Source: Toxonevra muliebris
Lineage: Eukaryota > Arthropoda > Insecta > Diptera > Pallopteridae
Direction: 5' to 3'
Length of the DNA: 64,000 nucleotides
NCBI GenBank assembly: GCA_963691655.1
Contig: OY829326.1
Span: 52,879,776-52,943,775, forward strand
A model generated the notes under the pieces. The model did no database searches. It was not told where the DNA came from and worked only from the letters and a program-made list of their open reading frames with translations. Shown piece after piece: positions 12,326 to 23,860 of the stretch. Numbering within the stretch: the stretch's first letter is position 1; every line of letters begins with the position of its first letter. Made by a program: the position numbers and the translations under genes.

Positions 12326-15174
12326 CACTAGTGTAAAGTGGCACACTTTTATTTGCAGAAACGCCGCAATATTATATCGTCGTCGTTCTGGCAGAATTCA
12401 CTAAGTCCATTTTTTTAATTTCTGAGATGAAGTTAGTTTATGCAGTGCATGGCGCCCTACGAACACACACTAATTACTATTCTTGTTTCGAGGATATGCC
12501 GTTTTGCCTCTTTAATCCTAGGTTCAGTGCTGAAAAGTACAAAATTTTGTGGATACTCTTTCTCTCTGTTCAAACTATGGTATAATACATATTTTGTCAC
12601 TTTCTGATTACTTGCATTAACAAGCTTGATTCGAAATAACAAAAAAAAAAAGAGACTGTATCTCTTTTCATTTTATTTCTAGTTGTAGCTGCTTCAGCAC
12701 ATCATCCAAATATCTCTTGGCAGACACTTCAACTTTCGGATATCCGGATAAAACTTTTGAAGTTTGTACTCGTATCATACACAAAAGAATCACACATTGA
12801 TTTCATAATAAAAATTTCGCATAGAAATAATAGATTCCTTATCATTTTGAAAAAAAATTAGACAAATTTGTTGTCCTTCTTTAAAATTTAAAAAAAAAAA
12901 ATGTTTCAAACTTGAGAAATGACTTCCACCATCATGACTCCATACCATTAATTTCAGCGCTTTTCACTTTTTTTTTTAGAAATTTCAATTACATTTTCTA
13001 AGAAATATATATGTTTCGTTTTATCTAAACACAAAAATCATTTTAAATTTTTTGTTTAATTTTTGTTTTTTTTTTTTTGTTTTAACAAAACGAATGTGTC
13101 AACACTGCCGGATTTTTCTAAACTAATTCGTTAAGCAGATGCCAATTGACGCTAAGTATGTAGGAGGCAAAAACAACAGCAACAACAACAAAAACATCAT
13201 CAACAAACAACAACAACACCATCGCAATTATCGTCATCATCAGCATTATTATCATTATTGGTAGCGGTCAGTAATTTAGTAATAAAATGGTAAAAAGTTA
13301 AGAACATAACGGAAGAGAGGGCTGGCCAGATGAGAAACTTTGGAGTGGAAGGAGAAAGAGAGAGAGAGAGAGAGTAGTTTTGAAATCTGTGTAGAATGTT
13401 TGTGCGTGTGTATGTGTGACTTTATTTTATATAATAAGCGCATATAATTAATTGTGGTTAACAATTCAAAACAACACACAAAATAATAAAAATAAACAAG
13501 GATGCATAGATAAACATTAAGAGATAGCAATAGAAAGAGAGAGGCAAACGGCGATAGCGAAGGGTATGCAAATTAGGTGAGTAGGTGGGAGTGTGTCCAC
13601 TCTCAAGTGGCAAGGGAGAAGGAGCGGGAGGAAGAAGGATACAGAAGAGGGATGAATGGCATCATGCTGACAATTTTGAAATATATGTGTGTATATATGT
13701 ATAAATAAACAACAAAAACAAATAAACACACACGCACACACATTTACACATACAAGTTACATTTCGACTTTAAAGTCTCACTCACTTGTCATCACGTTGC
13801 AATGTTGCTTACTCAAGCACACGTACATGTAGAGCGCAAAATATTTTTTTTTTTTTTGTATCGATATGTATCCGTTACGACACGTTTATAAACGACCCGA
13901 GTTTGACTAAACACAAAACCAACAAAATTTTTTTAGTTAGAAAATAAAATCATAACCGAAATCGAGCCGCAACACGAAGCGAACATAGTAAATTTTACTA
14001 TTCTACAGGAAACTAAAACCAAAAAACAACAACAAAATTATATGTAGTATATTTTTTAATGTGCTGCTGATGACAATGCATTTTTGAAACTGCACAACAT
14101 TTGACGCATGCCAATGCAAAAAACTTGCATTAATATGTTTGCATATACATAAATGCAACACATTGTATTAACGCTGCAACGGCAGCTGCTGCTGCCATTA
14201 CTGCAGCAACTCATTATTGGCGCAATCACAGACGCACGCACTTTCACGCAGCTCTCTAGTACTTTTTTGTTTTTTTTTTCCTGTTTTAAGCCTTCAAACA
14301 AAAAACAAACAAAACGCCAGTATATAATTAGCAGTCGCTCGCATTTTCGGAAATGTTGTATGTTGCATGTTGTTGTTTTTTTTTTTTTTTTTTGCATTAT
14401 ATTTTATTATTGTTGCATATTATTAATATTAAATATGTATGCAGTTTTTTATATTTTTCGATAATTTTTTGTTTTTTACCATCACCACCATCACTACCAA
14501 CAGCAAACAACAACAGCATCATTATCAGTAGCCTTATCATTATTACAGTGAAAACTCTCATTAGTGGATACTCATAGTGCAATGTAAGAACAAGTTTATT
14601 AACTATGAGAATTGGCGCTTCTGAAAAGTTTAATCATTTTTGAAGAAATTTTTAGTAAGATATAATACCTGAACATAAAATTTCTGCACGTTGATATGAC
14701 TTGAAAAAGGTAAATGGTTAAAAAGGATAATGGTCTCCACGAAAATACATTTTGAAAAAAGTGCATGGTTTTAAAATCATTTTTATTAACCCTTTTGAGC
14801 CATTTTTTTGTAAACATATTATCTTGTTTCGAAGAAAACAAAAGACAAAACATAGAAGCAAAACACATAAAGGTTTGCATAGTTACATACGAAACCCAAA
14901 AATCGCAGTATTGAAAAGGCAAAATCCTGGGAGTTTTGGGAGCCGCCTTAGAGCAAAGAATTTCAGGCTCTTGGGATTATTGACACCCCTAGCACATATG
15001 AATAAGCTTGTTGCAGTTAAAAGCAGATTTTTGTTTATCTTGCCTGTTAAGAAATCAGGCTCTGTAGTTTTTTTTTACATCTTTTTTGTTTAACAGAGAA
15101 AGATTTCTTCAAAGAAATGAATTTGATATTATAACAATCCTTACGCACATTCTTTAAAGCATTTACTTTCCATC
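12326..15174. other. AT-rich spacer with microsatellites, no gene recognised
   Basis: It contains CAA/CAAC runs (13165-13220), an AG run (13356-13375), and long A and T runs. Many short open frames on both strands come from this simple sequence. An open frame at 14752-15093 covers a less repetitive block but has no known domain. Confidence 0.45.
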
Positions 15175-15305
15175 TGGGAAACGAACCCAAGGCAGCTGGA
15201 ATTCCAGTCTATCACTCATTCACAAGGCCATCGAGACGACCTCCATAGTCTAGTGGGTAGTGAACAAGACTTTCATCCGGGAGGTTCAGGTCCAATTCCC
15301 TTTTT
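15175..15305. repeat. Two tRNA-like SINE modules, head to head
   Basis: On the + strand, tagtctagtgggtagtg (A box-like) and ggttcaggtccaattcc (B box-like) lie at about 15245-15300, preceded by gacgacctc as in the SINE near 22930. On the minus strand, a second module at about 15175-15245 reads gtgatagactgg...ccttgggttcgtttccc. Neither folds into a convincing functional tRNA. These are tRNA-derived SINE heads, probably two insertions. Confidence 0.5.
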
Positions 15306-15527
15306 ATATTCCTAAATTCCTTTTCAGGTCCAAGAAAAAAAATGCTATTATATTATTTCAAAAAATTTCATGGTTCAGTTGGCAGAGATGTCCACTGGGA
15401 AAACTTTCGCTGTACATTTTATTACACTGTGCTACAATTTGACGCTTTACAAAATCAAATAGCAAATGGATAACTCTTTAAGGGTAATTAGGGATCACTA
15501 ATTCCGACCCTCTACTCAGATATTTTC

Positions 15528-16815
15528 TATCACGTGTAAAGTATGTATACGAAAAAACTGGTTGCTGTAAGCATGTTGTATTATTTCAAATATGACAGTT
15601 ACAGCAAATGTCACTGTTATTAATTCGTAGAGAATTTTCCGTTTTACATTTCTGCATCATTATTTTTTCTGATTTTTTTACATTAAGCAAAATGAGCTCA
15701 TCGAAATCGAGCACGCGCGATATAATTGTGCGCAAAAATCAAGATTTTCCACATATGTCACATAAAGACATTGCCAAAACTTTCAAAATTGCAAAATCTA
15801 CGGTAAATTTAGTGCTTAAAAACTTTAGTGAACGACTAACTACCGAAAGGAAAACTGGAAGTGGGCGAAAGAAGGTGTTCATCTCGGAGGAAAAAGCAAA
15901 GAAAGTGAAAAACTTGTTTCAAAGAAATCCAGGCGTTTCCATCAGAGATGTTGCTAAAAAAGTCCATATGTCACCCGGATATGTTCAAAAAGTACGTAGA
16001 GTAAAAGGACTTAAGACGTATAAAGTTCCGCTAGCCCCGAACCGAATGCAACAGCAAAAACTCCTGCACGAAAGCTGTACGACAAAATTGTACATAATTT
16101 TGATTGCATGATCATGGACGACGCCAAAGCAGACTTTAATCAGCTTCCTTTTCAACTATTTTACACTTCAAAAAAGAGAGGTGATATTACACCTAAATTT
16201 AAGCTAAAGAAAGTGGACAAGTTTGCGAAGAAATATTTGGTTTGGCAAGCAATTTGCCAAAGCGGCATAAAGAGTGCAGTTTTTGTCACTACTGGTACCA
16301 TCAACCAAAAAATTTACGTAGAAGAGTGCTTACAATAACGTCTACTGCCAATGGTACGTCTTCACAAGGCTCCTATCCTCTTCCGGTCAGATTTAGCAAC
16401 TTGCCATTACGGCAATGACGTGGTATAAAGAGAACGGGGTACAAATTGTTCCAAAAGATACCAATCCCCCAAATTGCCCAGAACTTCGGCCGATAGCAAA
16501 ATAATAAAAAGAAAATTACTAAAAACGAAGCAAGTGGTCAAAAATGAGAAACAGCTGCAGAAGAAAAAGTAGACTACTATGTCATCTAAAATGTCACGAA
16601 GTGATGTGCAACGTTTAATGGCTGGAGTTAAGTCAAAGTTGCGATCTTTCACATACGCACCAACCAAATAAATAAAGTTTTTTTTTCTTCTTAAAGTTAC
16701 TATTATAACCTTTCAATTGATGTGTGAATTTCTGTTTTTGTTTAAAAAATATAATTTTTATAACAAGTTAATATCGACCAGTTTTTTCGTATACATTCTT
16801 TACGAGAGGCCAATA
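15528..16815 (+). mobile_element. Tc1/mariner-type element with 27 bp inverted ends
   Basis: Inverted repeats at 15536-15562 and 16777-16803 match at 26 of 27 positions (core atgtatacgaaaaaactggt). They enclose a broken transposase gene on the + strand. TA dinucleotides lie near both ends (15528-15529 and 16814-16817), as expected for TA-targeting Tc1/mariner elements, although the exact outer borders are uncertain. The total length of about 1.27 kb is normal for this group. Confidence 0.85.
15692..16671 (+). pseudogene. Tc1/mariner transposase, dead copy
   Basis: The likely start is the ATG at 15692 (MSSSKSSTRDI). The first 120 residues carry the paired-type helix-turn-helix DNA-binding region (HKDIAKTF.IAKSTV and a GRKK hinge). 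A frameshift at about 16040 moves the frame to KTPARKLYDKIVHNF and IMDDAKADF, which holds the first catalytic Asp but lacks a few residues usual after MDD. A stop follows EECLQ at 16338. DLATCHYG carries the second Asp, followed by another frameshift, and CPELRPIAK has Ala where the catalytic Glu is expected. The gene ends at a TAA after RSFTYAPTK. The spacing between the last two catalytic positions is about 34-37 residues. With several frameshifts, a stop and a lost Glu, it cannot make an active transposase. Confidence 0.85.
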
Positions 16816-16866
16816 TAGTTTTTTATTTTATCATAGAGTAAAGGAGCCCTTTTTCCCCACCCCACC

Positions 16867-18072
16867 CAACTCCTCACCCACACTCTTGGCTATTATATGA
16901 GTCCACTATTCGATATATCACTGTACCGGGTAGACGGCCGCGAAACTTATCTTAGGTTTTGGTGAAATTTGTACACCATTGAAAAATGGGGTCAGTAAAG
17001 GTTAAAATAATAAGAATTTAACACTTGAAAAACAAACATTTTTTTTTTTAGTAATCCCTTTATATTGGATTGATTGTTGGAAAAAATAATAAACATTCTT
17101 AGGAGAAAGAATTCTCCAATAAAAAATAGTTGAAATCATTGAAAGTCAAAACCACCTAAGTCTAACTTTTTCATAGAAATTAATCTTTTTTTGCAATAAT
17201 GCGTTAATTCTGGATTTACCATTGAAAAAACAACAAATAAACTTTGAAGAAAATATTTCCAATCAAAAAGTAGTTGGTATTACAGAAGATCAAAATTACC
17301 TAGGTCCAAATTTTTTTAAGAAAGTCAAAAATTTATTTATTTTTGGTTAAAAATCCCTTTATACTGGATAACAATTAGAAAAAATAGTAAACAATCTGCA
17401 GAGAAAATATTCTCCTTAAAAAAATAGTAGGGAACTGTGAAGGTCAAAACCACCATAATCCTACCTTTTCTTAGATATATGTCTGTGAAAAACCCCTACT
17501 ATTTTTTATGAAAAATATTTTTTCCACAGATTGTTTATTATTTTTTCTACTAGTTATCCAGTATAAATTTATTATTGGCAAACAAAAAAAAAATTTTTGA
17601 CTTTCAAAGAGTAGTTTCTTAAGAAAAGTTGCACCTAGGCAATTTTGACCTTCAGTGACCCCAACTACTTTTTGATTGGAAAAATTTTCCACAAAATTCA
17701 GTATAAAGGCATTATTGCAAAAAAAAATCTTATTCTTTCAAAGATTAATTTCTATGAAAAAGTTGGACTTAGGTGGTTTTGACCTTCAATGACTTTAACT
17801 ATTTTTTATTGGAGAATTCTTTCTTCTAAGAATGTTTATTATTTTTTCCAACAGTTAATTCAGGCATTATAAAAAAAAAAATTTTTCAAGCCTTATTTTT
17901 TTTAAAAAAGTTGGACCTAGATAATTTAGACCTTGGCTGGCCTCAACTACTTTTCGATGGGAAACATATTTTACCACAAACCTACGACAGGTCAAGCGAT
18001 CATTTACCCGGTATAGTCATATATCTAATAGTGGCTTCATTTAACACCCAAAAGGGTGGGTAAAAGGGGTTG
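16867..18072. repeat. 1.2 kb imperfect palindrome built from repeated units
   Basis: The outer arms (16867-16938 and 18003-18072) share ccactatt.gatatat.act.taccgggta as inverted copies. The inner arms (about 17067-17428 and 17491-17865) pair for some 370 bp; examples are gaattctcc against ggagaattc and accacctaagtc against gacttaggtggt. The axis is near 17460. Each arm is itself made of about three related units of 140-160 bp carrying aaaaaatagt.g...gtcaaaaccacc. There is no coding capacity. It may be a large foldback element or an inverted satellite, and a transcript of it would form a very long hairpin. Confidence 0.8.
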
Positions 18073-20667
18073 GTGAAGTGTTGCTGTCTTAGTAATTTTT
18101 CCCTTTTTTTCCATGATAAAAAACTTTCTCTTTGCTATGAAACATGTACAAAGTAAAAAGAAAAAATTTTTGGCCTCCATAGCGGTGATCTCAGCCGTAA
18201 TAGACAAAATCTGAGTACCGGGTCAAAATCAGCAACTCCGTATTACCCGTAAAAATTGATCCATTTTCCATTTGAAATTTACTGTTGCACTGTGTTATTA
18301 TCAATAGCGTTGCCAAGTGACGCGAATTTAATACTCAACTCACACAGATGCACACTCATACTCTCATGTACTGTCAGAGTTGGCCACAGAGTGTGTGCAT
18401 AAATTCATGCGTGGCTCATCCTCTCGCTCTCAAATTGTTTGCGGTTTTTTTGATATCCTTTTTTAGGCATTTTTTTTTTGTTTTTTGATGCCAGCGACAT
18501 GCAAAATGTACAAAATGCATTAAATCATTTTATTTTTTTTACTTTTTTTTTCGGCATTGCAACAGAAAAAATCATGTAATGCAATTTATTGTATATACAC
18601 ACATACATATTTATGTATAAATTTGGATGTACATAAACAGATATACATGGATTTTCTTCCACCCCACCTACCGTCTATCCGTATAGTTATATAAATGGAT
18701 GTAAGTAGGTATTTTATTTTTTTATTTTAATTATTTTTTATTATTTTCATATATTTCATGTTATGCCACAATTTTTCTCCAATAATATGAATTTTATTGC
18801 GCTGATTACAAAAATATAATTATGAAGTATAAATTATTTATATATCTACTTTTTTTTTATTTAGTATTAACGGATGTCAAATTTAATATCATTTTAGCCT
18901 TTTTTATTGAAAATATAAGTAACAGAAAAAAATATTTCAATACAAAAAATACAAAAGTACCAACTTTCAAAACTTACTATCATATTCGAAATTACATAAT
19001 TTTAAAGATTCACATTAGGCATAACCTAATAACTCAATATCGCTGTCTGGTAGCTACTAGAAAATAACTCAAATTCGTACCGAAAACATTATGGATATTC
19101 ACGATCTGTAGTAAATGCTCTTGTATTGTGTATTTTTGATAAATTTGATTTTTGTAGTACATTTGTTGAGTTTACAAAAACAAAATACAAACGATTTCCA
19201 AATACTACAAATACCAAAAATACAACGGCAAAACCTTATTGTAATTTTTGTATTGTATTTGTGTATTCTATATGTATTATAATCAGATGACACAAAAATG
19301 CGACGCTGTCATATGATTGATAGGTCTTGAAGATTCTCAAAAGTCAACAGTGTATATTTTGATCAGCTGATCACAAAAACAATTGAATAAAACATTAACG
19401 AAAATTCTGGTTGCTCTTCTTGCTCACAAATTTACTACAGCAGGCGTTCACAATATAGTGTATAAAATTATTTATTTTGCATAAGTTTACTAAAAATACA
19501 CCACATCGTGAATACCGCTATTATTATATTTTTCAAAACTATTGCTTAATAAGTTCATTGTTATTATCCTCACATATGCTTAAATTTTTGTGGGTAAAAC
19601 GGAAAAGCAATTTTCTTGAAGAGTTCACTATAATGACCAAAATAAAAATTTCGTGGTTTAGAAAAATACATTCCAAGCTATATATGTATATAAAATTTCG
19701 TTTTCAATGGTCATCCTTTTTTCAAAAAAAAAAAAATGTAAACCTTACTGAATTAAGATAGGAAAACCCTGTGCCATAGCGTAGTAACACTTAATTTGAA
19801 GTGATTCAGTAATTCAAATTCCGAAATTGGGGTATACTTCAGCGCTATAGCGAGAGGGGGCAGTATCTCTGAAAATTTCTGTACCTACAATAAAGAGAAA
19901 GATCGTAAACACTATTTTAGGATTAGCTCACATTATCTATATTATCTAAAAGTAGATAGTCCCTTTCAAATTATAATTTCTGAATATATATTCACTTATT
20001 TGAAGAGTTTTCGCTTCCTTAGATCTTTCTTGTGCTTCCATTGCATGAATCAGTCTCTTAGTGGAGATAGCCAACTTCAACCTATTCTATTGAGTCCACC
20101 TAACATTTTCAGAAAATTATATCATATTTTTGTTTTTATGATTTTAAATCATATTTTGTAAGTTTGAACAATAATCTCTTTTCCAAAATTTTTTGCATTC
20201 GTGTAAATGTTTGAACGAATTGGCCCATATCGGAACTTAAGCTCCTTAAGTTTCATTCCCATTATTTCGTATACATACAGATGAACATGGCTAGATCGAC
20301 TGTGCTCGCTGTCCACTGACGGACCCTATATACGGGTTTTATCACAAAATCTAGTGTGTTTCGACACAGGAATCGTGTTTGTCAGAACAACACATGCTTC
20401 CATAACTAACAGGCTATACTAAATTATATATCGTACCACGAGTATAATAACTGCCAAAACATAGGTTTGAGATAATCGCATTTTTTTTTCTCAGAGACTG
20501 TGCGTGTTTCATGTTGATGGCTAAATAGCAAGAGGAGGCGGGCTTTAGTCAAAGTTAATTTTTTTGCCATATTTTATTCGAGAAAGTTGATAAAAAAAAA
20601 AATTTGTTGGAAACACACACCTTCCCCTCCCCTTTCCCTTCTTTTTCCAAGAATATATGATAATATG
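18073..20667. other. AT-rich spacer, no gene recognised
   Basis: Mostly low-complexity AT sequence. Notable points are a 14 bp palindrome tgatcagctgatca at 19360-19373 and a stretch at 20285-20330 (acatggctagatcgac) that resembles a common retroelement tail of flies from memory; this was not checked. The short open frames lack domains. Confidence 0.4.
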
Positions 20668-20797
20668 AAGGCGGATTTACCCTCTATTTTCGTATTTTTT
20701 ATTATGAAGTTTTTACATACTATTTTAAGATAATAGCTTAGAACTTCGTTTTAAAAAACGAAAAGTGAACGCGGCACTTGGTCGGTAAATCCGCCTT
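20668..20797. repeat. Small inverted repeat, MITE-like
   Basis: aaggcggatttacc (20668-20681) is repeated in inverted orientation as ggtaaatccgcctt (20784-20797), enclosing about 100 bp of AT-rich DNA. Another aatccgcc occurs near 29320. It may be a short MITE; no target duplication was identified. Confidence 0.45.
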
Positions 20798-20819
20798 AAG
20801 GATGACGGTATTAATAAGC

Positions 20820-21590
20820 GTTTCGCTTCATCCTTATTAACATGCGTACTGAGCAGGCAAATTAACAGAAACTGCTCTACATCACCTGATAGATGTGCTG
20901 CTGGACACCCTAGAATATGTTCGAGAAATAAAGTCGACATACCGAATATGTGCGCTTAGGATATGCTGCGCGTTTCGCACTACCTCAGAAGAGGCTGCAC
21001 TAGTTATAGCTGCATTGTACCCATTGTATCTAGCAAGAGAGCTTGAAATAAGAAACACACTAGCTTCGGAGTCTACAACTTGCAACTAACGCGCAAATAA
21101 AAAATGAATAACAATCGCTAAAAGGCAGAGTCGCTGAAATCATGGAGAGAAGGGGAGATGGACATATAAACTTATTCCAAACCTGACGAACTGGCTGAAC
21201 AGAACACATGGCGAGGTGAACTTTTACCTGACGCAGACGCTAAGCGGACACGGTTGTTTCAAGGGATACTTGCAGAGATTCGGTCATGAAAATGACCCTA
21301 CTTGCGATCATTGCGAACAAGACTGCATTGAAGATGCAGAAAATGGGTTTTTTGAATGCATACGTTTTACGCCTTTGAGAATCGCGCTGAGCAGTGCTGT
21401 TGGGGACACAATTACACCAGATAATCTAGTAAGCTTTATGCTCAAGTCCCAAGAAATATGGAATGCTGTTAGCAAAGTGGCCACATTATTTATGGTGTAG
21501 CTAAAAAGAAGCGAGCAGATGAGGCCCACAGACGAAAGAAGCTCAAGCCGTTTTCTTCCGCAAAGTAATTATTTTTATTTGAAGGAAGGA
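20820..21590 (+). pseudogene. R1-like LINE 3' end (truncated, broken)
   Basis: The reading frames give REIKSTYRICALRICCAFRT, matching the post-RT segment of R1-type non-LTR elements (STYRLCALRV.SAYRT). After stops come a GRWTYKLIP segment and NFYLTQTLSGHGCFKGYL. The C-terminal zinc-knuckle pattern CDHCEQDC...FFECIRF lies at about 21300-21370. The open part at 21216-21500 is the last intact piece. The RT domain itself is missing and stops separate the blocks, so this is a 5'-truncated dead copy. Confidence 0.75.
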
Positions 21591-21685
21591 CAACTCGAAA
21601 GTCAGGCACTGCAACCTATAAGATCTATTGTACCAAAGCCCCAAGAAAAAAATAAAGTAAGAGAGAAAGAAAGATAGATAAGAAA

Positions 21686-22736
21686 CATACCCAAGCCGAG
21701 AATCGAACTCGGGTCTTCAGACACAAGTAGGGCCGTAGCCAGAAATTTTTTCGGGGGGGTTTTCATTCGAAGAAAATATTCATAAATAATTATTATCAAA
21801 CTGATTTTTAAATACAATAATGAGCCCTATCAGACTAAGGACAAAAGTAGATAAATGTCTTAAAACTATAGGAAAAATTTACCGATTTACTCAAAAATAT
21901 GGGCAAAAGCGACGAAAAAATTCGCTGAATAATCAAATTAAATTTATATAATTTTTTAATGAATTTTTTTTATCGCGAAGGACATAATTTCGCAAACTCA
22001 TTGACTTCCCACTACTGATGATGTACCCAACCTCAAAAAAATTACCAAAGATATTAGAGGCTCATTTTTTTCAAATGATCATTATTGGGAATTTGGGCCA
22101 GTATCAATGATAAGGAACCCGGATGAGGTTGGCTTATATTCCCTAAATTCGTGAAGTCACAGCATTGAAAGAGATCTTTCTAGTCGTGGTGCTCTGAGCA
22201 ATAATGCGTTAAAGAATTAATTACATTTTCAGATTTTCTCCTAAAACTGCTAATAAGATTGAGTTTTTGTGGGGTCAAGCAACTCTAATTTTACAAGGAT
22301 CCGATAATTTTTTCTATTTTTTATTAATTTTTAAACTTTTCAAACTGATTCAGGACGAAACTTTAAACCAAAAACAATTACTGACCTAGAAAAACTATGA
22401 ATGCAGGAGTGCTCAGTATCAACTTCTCTTTTTGAATCCGTAGTCAAACCTCATGTCGAAGAAAACAAATCGGATTTGATCGCATAGTGTAATTAAGGCT
22501 TCAAATTTATTTTTTATATTTGACTTTTTAGAAAAAAAACCGATGGCAGTAAAAAATATCGTTAAATAGATTCTATTTTGACTTTTTTTCCATCCATTGG
22601 CAATTAATCTCAAAAATTAGAATAAAGTTTCCACATTTCGAGGGGGGTCAGAACCCCCAAAACCTCCCCCCTAAATACGGCCTTGGACACAAGAGTCTGG
22701 CACTTTGCCACTAGACCACAGTGGCGATGGTAGAAC
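21686..22736 (-). repeat. tRNA-like SINE module split by a hAT-like insertion
   Basis: If 21728-22693 is taken out, the minus strand reads tggtctagtggcaaagtg (A box-like), then a short arm, then gagttcgattctcgg (B box-like). This is a normal tRNA-like head order. The two halves lie at 22694-22736 and 21686-21727. It is adjacent to a second SINE head at 22858-22937. Confidence 0.65.
21728..22685. mobile_element. hAT-like non-autonomous element, 958 bp
   Basis: The 8 bp direct repeat gacacaag flanks the element exactly (21720-21727 and 22686-22693). The ends are tagggccgtagcc and, reversed, caaggccgtattta, sharing GGCCGTA followed by a G-rich run. An 8 bp target duplication with short inverted ends fits the hAT superfamily (P elements and Merlin also duplicate 8 bp). 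Inside, at about 22161-22220, one frame reads SIERDLSSRGALSNNAL, which loosely recalls the C-terminal hAT block, but there is no intact gene. Confidence 0.7.
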
Positions 22737-22937
22737 CTACAGTTTAACGCCAATTTCGAGCTCGGTGATTTTGCCATTACCAACCAAGGTGCGTACTTGT
22801 ACACATTCTTATAAATCTCATCCACTTCATATAAGAAGTTTATGAGAATTAACCACCCGACCAAGACGGGAATCGAACCCGCAACCTTCTGGATGAAAGT
22901 CTAGTGCACTATCCACTAGAGTATCGAGGTCGTCACA
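22737..22937 (-). repeat. tRNA-derived SINE copy
   Basis: The minus strand begins gacgacctcgatactctagtgg (A box-like) and has gcgggttcgattcccg (B box) at about 22870. It continues into a body shared with the SINE at 48481-48738: gtggttaattctcataa, then ..accttggttggta..ggcaaaa.caccgagct.. and ggcgttaaac.gtaggt. The 3' part is replaced by another tRNA-like module. Confidence 0.75.
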
Positions 22938-23095
22938 TCCGCATCCGCAAAGTAATACTTAACGATAGTCCCGTGGGGTGGAGTAAACGAGATGAAGATG
23001 GTTTTAGTCGGTAAGAATCCGAAACAGGAGTTCTGCGGTACCTAATATAAGGTTTCCACATTTAACGCACAAAAAAAAAAAAAAAAAATCACCCT
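22938..23095. other. Junction sequence with poly(A) run
   Basis: The stretch holds an 18 nt A run near 23070-23090 and no recognisable domain. Confidence 0.3.
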
Positions 23096-23860
23096 AGAAG
23101 CTAAAGAGGTAGCCATATATGAGCTTCTAGACATAGAAGGTCCTTGTGATAGTACTTCGCATGAAACAACTAAAGAAGCTCTCATCGGCAGCGGGATTAA
23201 TAATACTCTAGCACATTGAATGGGAAATATGTTGAAGACTAGAGCAGTTGATATTTCAATAAGTACTGGCTCTCTACTAGCAAGGATTTATGATTCAGGG
23301 TTATGCCGATGATGTAGTAATAAAATATAGAGGCATATTTGAAAATACCTATGCGATTTAATTCAATTGGGACTAAAAGTCATTAAAAGTTGTTGCCTAA
23401 CAGTAGGACTGAATATTAATCCATCATTGCACCATTTACAAGGAAACATACACTTCGGAGTGTGAAGACTTTTTGCCTAGATGGTATGAAGATGAAAATA
23501 CAAAGTAAAATTTATGGGAATTACTTTCGACTAAAATTAAAAACAAAGAAAGCTATAAAAGCACTTATGACCTTGAGATCAAAGTTAGGGATATACACCA
23601 AAAATACTACGTTAGATGTATACTACGGCCAGTGATCACATATGGAGCAGTTATCTGGAAGGATAGATCAAAGCGGCAAACAATTGTCAATGAGCTGAAT
23701 AAACTTCAAAGACTGGCTTGTATTTGCATAACTGAAATTATGAAAACGTGTCAGACGGCGTCCTTAGAAGTCATTTTCAAATTAACACCTCTTCATGTTT
23801 ATACCCAGACTGCTATTTTCTTTTCATATAAACCTGGAACAAATTTCCATAATTAAAAAA
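23096..23860 (+). pseudogene. LINE reverse transcriptase fragment
   Basis: Pieces of an RT domain are readable in changing frames. DIEGPCDSTS and KEALIGSGI correspond to motif A (D.E.AFD) and its helix. IQGYADDVVIKY keeps the YADD catalytic box. The open part at 23632-23856 reads ITYGAVIWKDRS, LNKLQRLACICIT and ASLEVIFKLTPLHV, matching the thumb segment of I/LOA-type LINEs. Several frameshifts and stops separate these. No RNase H follows. Confidence 0.75.

Noticed and set aside
19360..19373. 14 bp palindrome tgatcagctgatca as an operator-like site
   Set aside because: A single isolated palindrome of this length is not strong evidence in 64 kb, and no gene lies nearby.
22858..22937. Functional tRNA gene on the minus strand
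   Set aside because: A and B boxes are present but the stems do not pair as a cloverleaf, and the body continues as the SINE.
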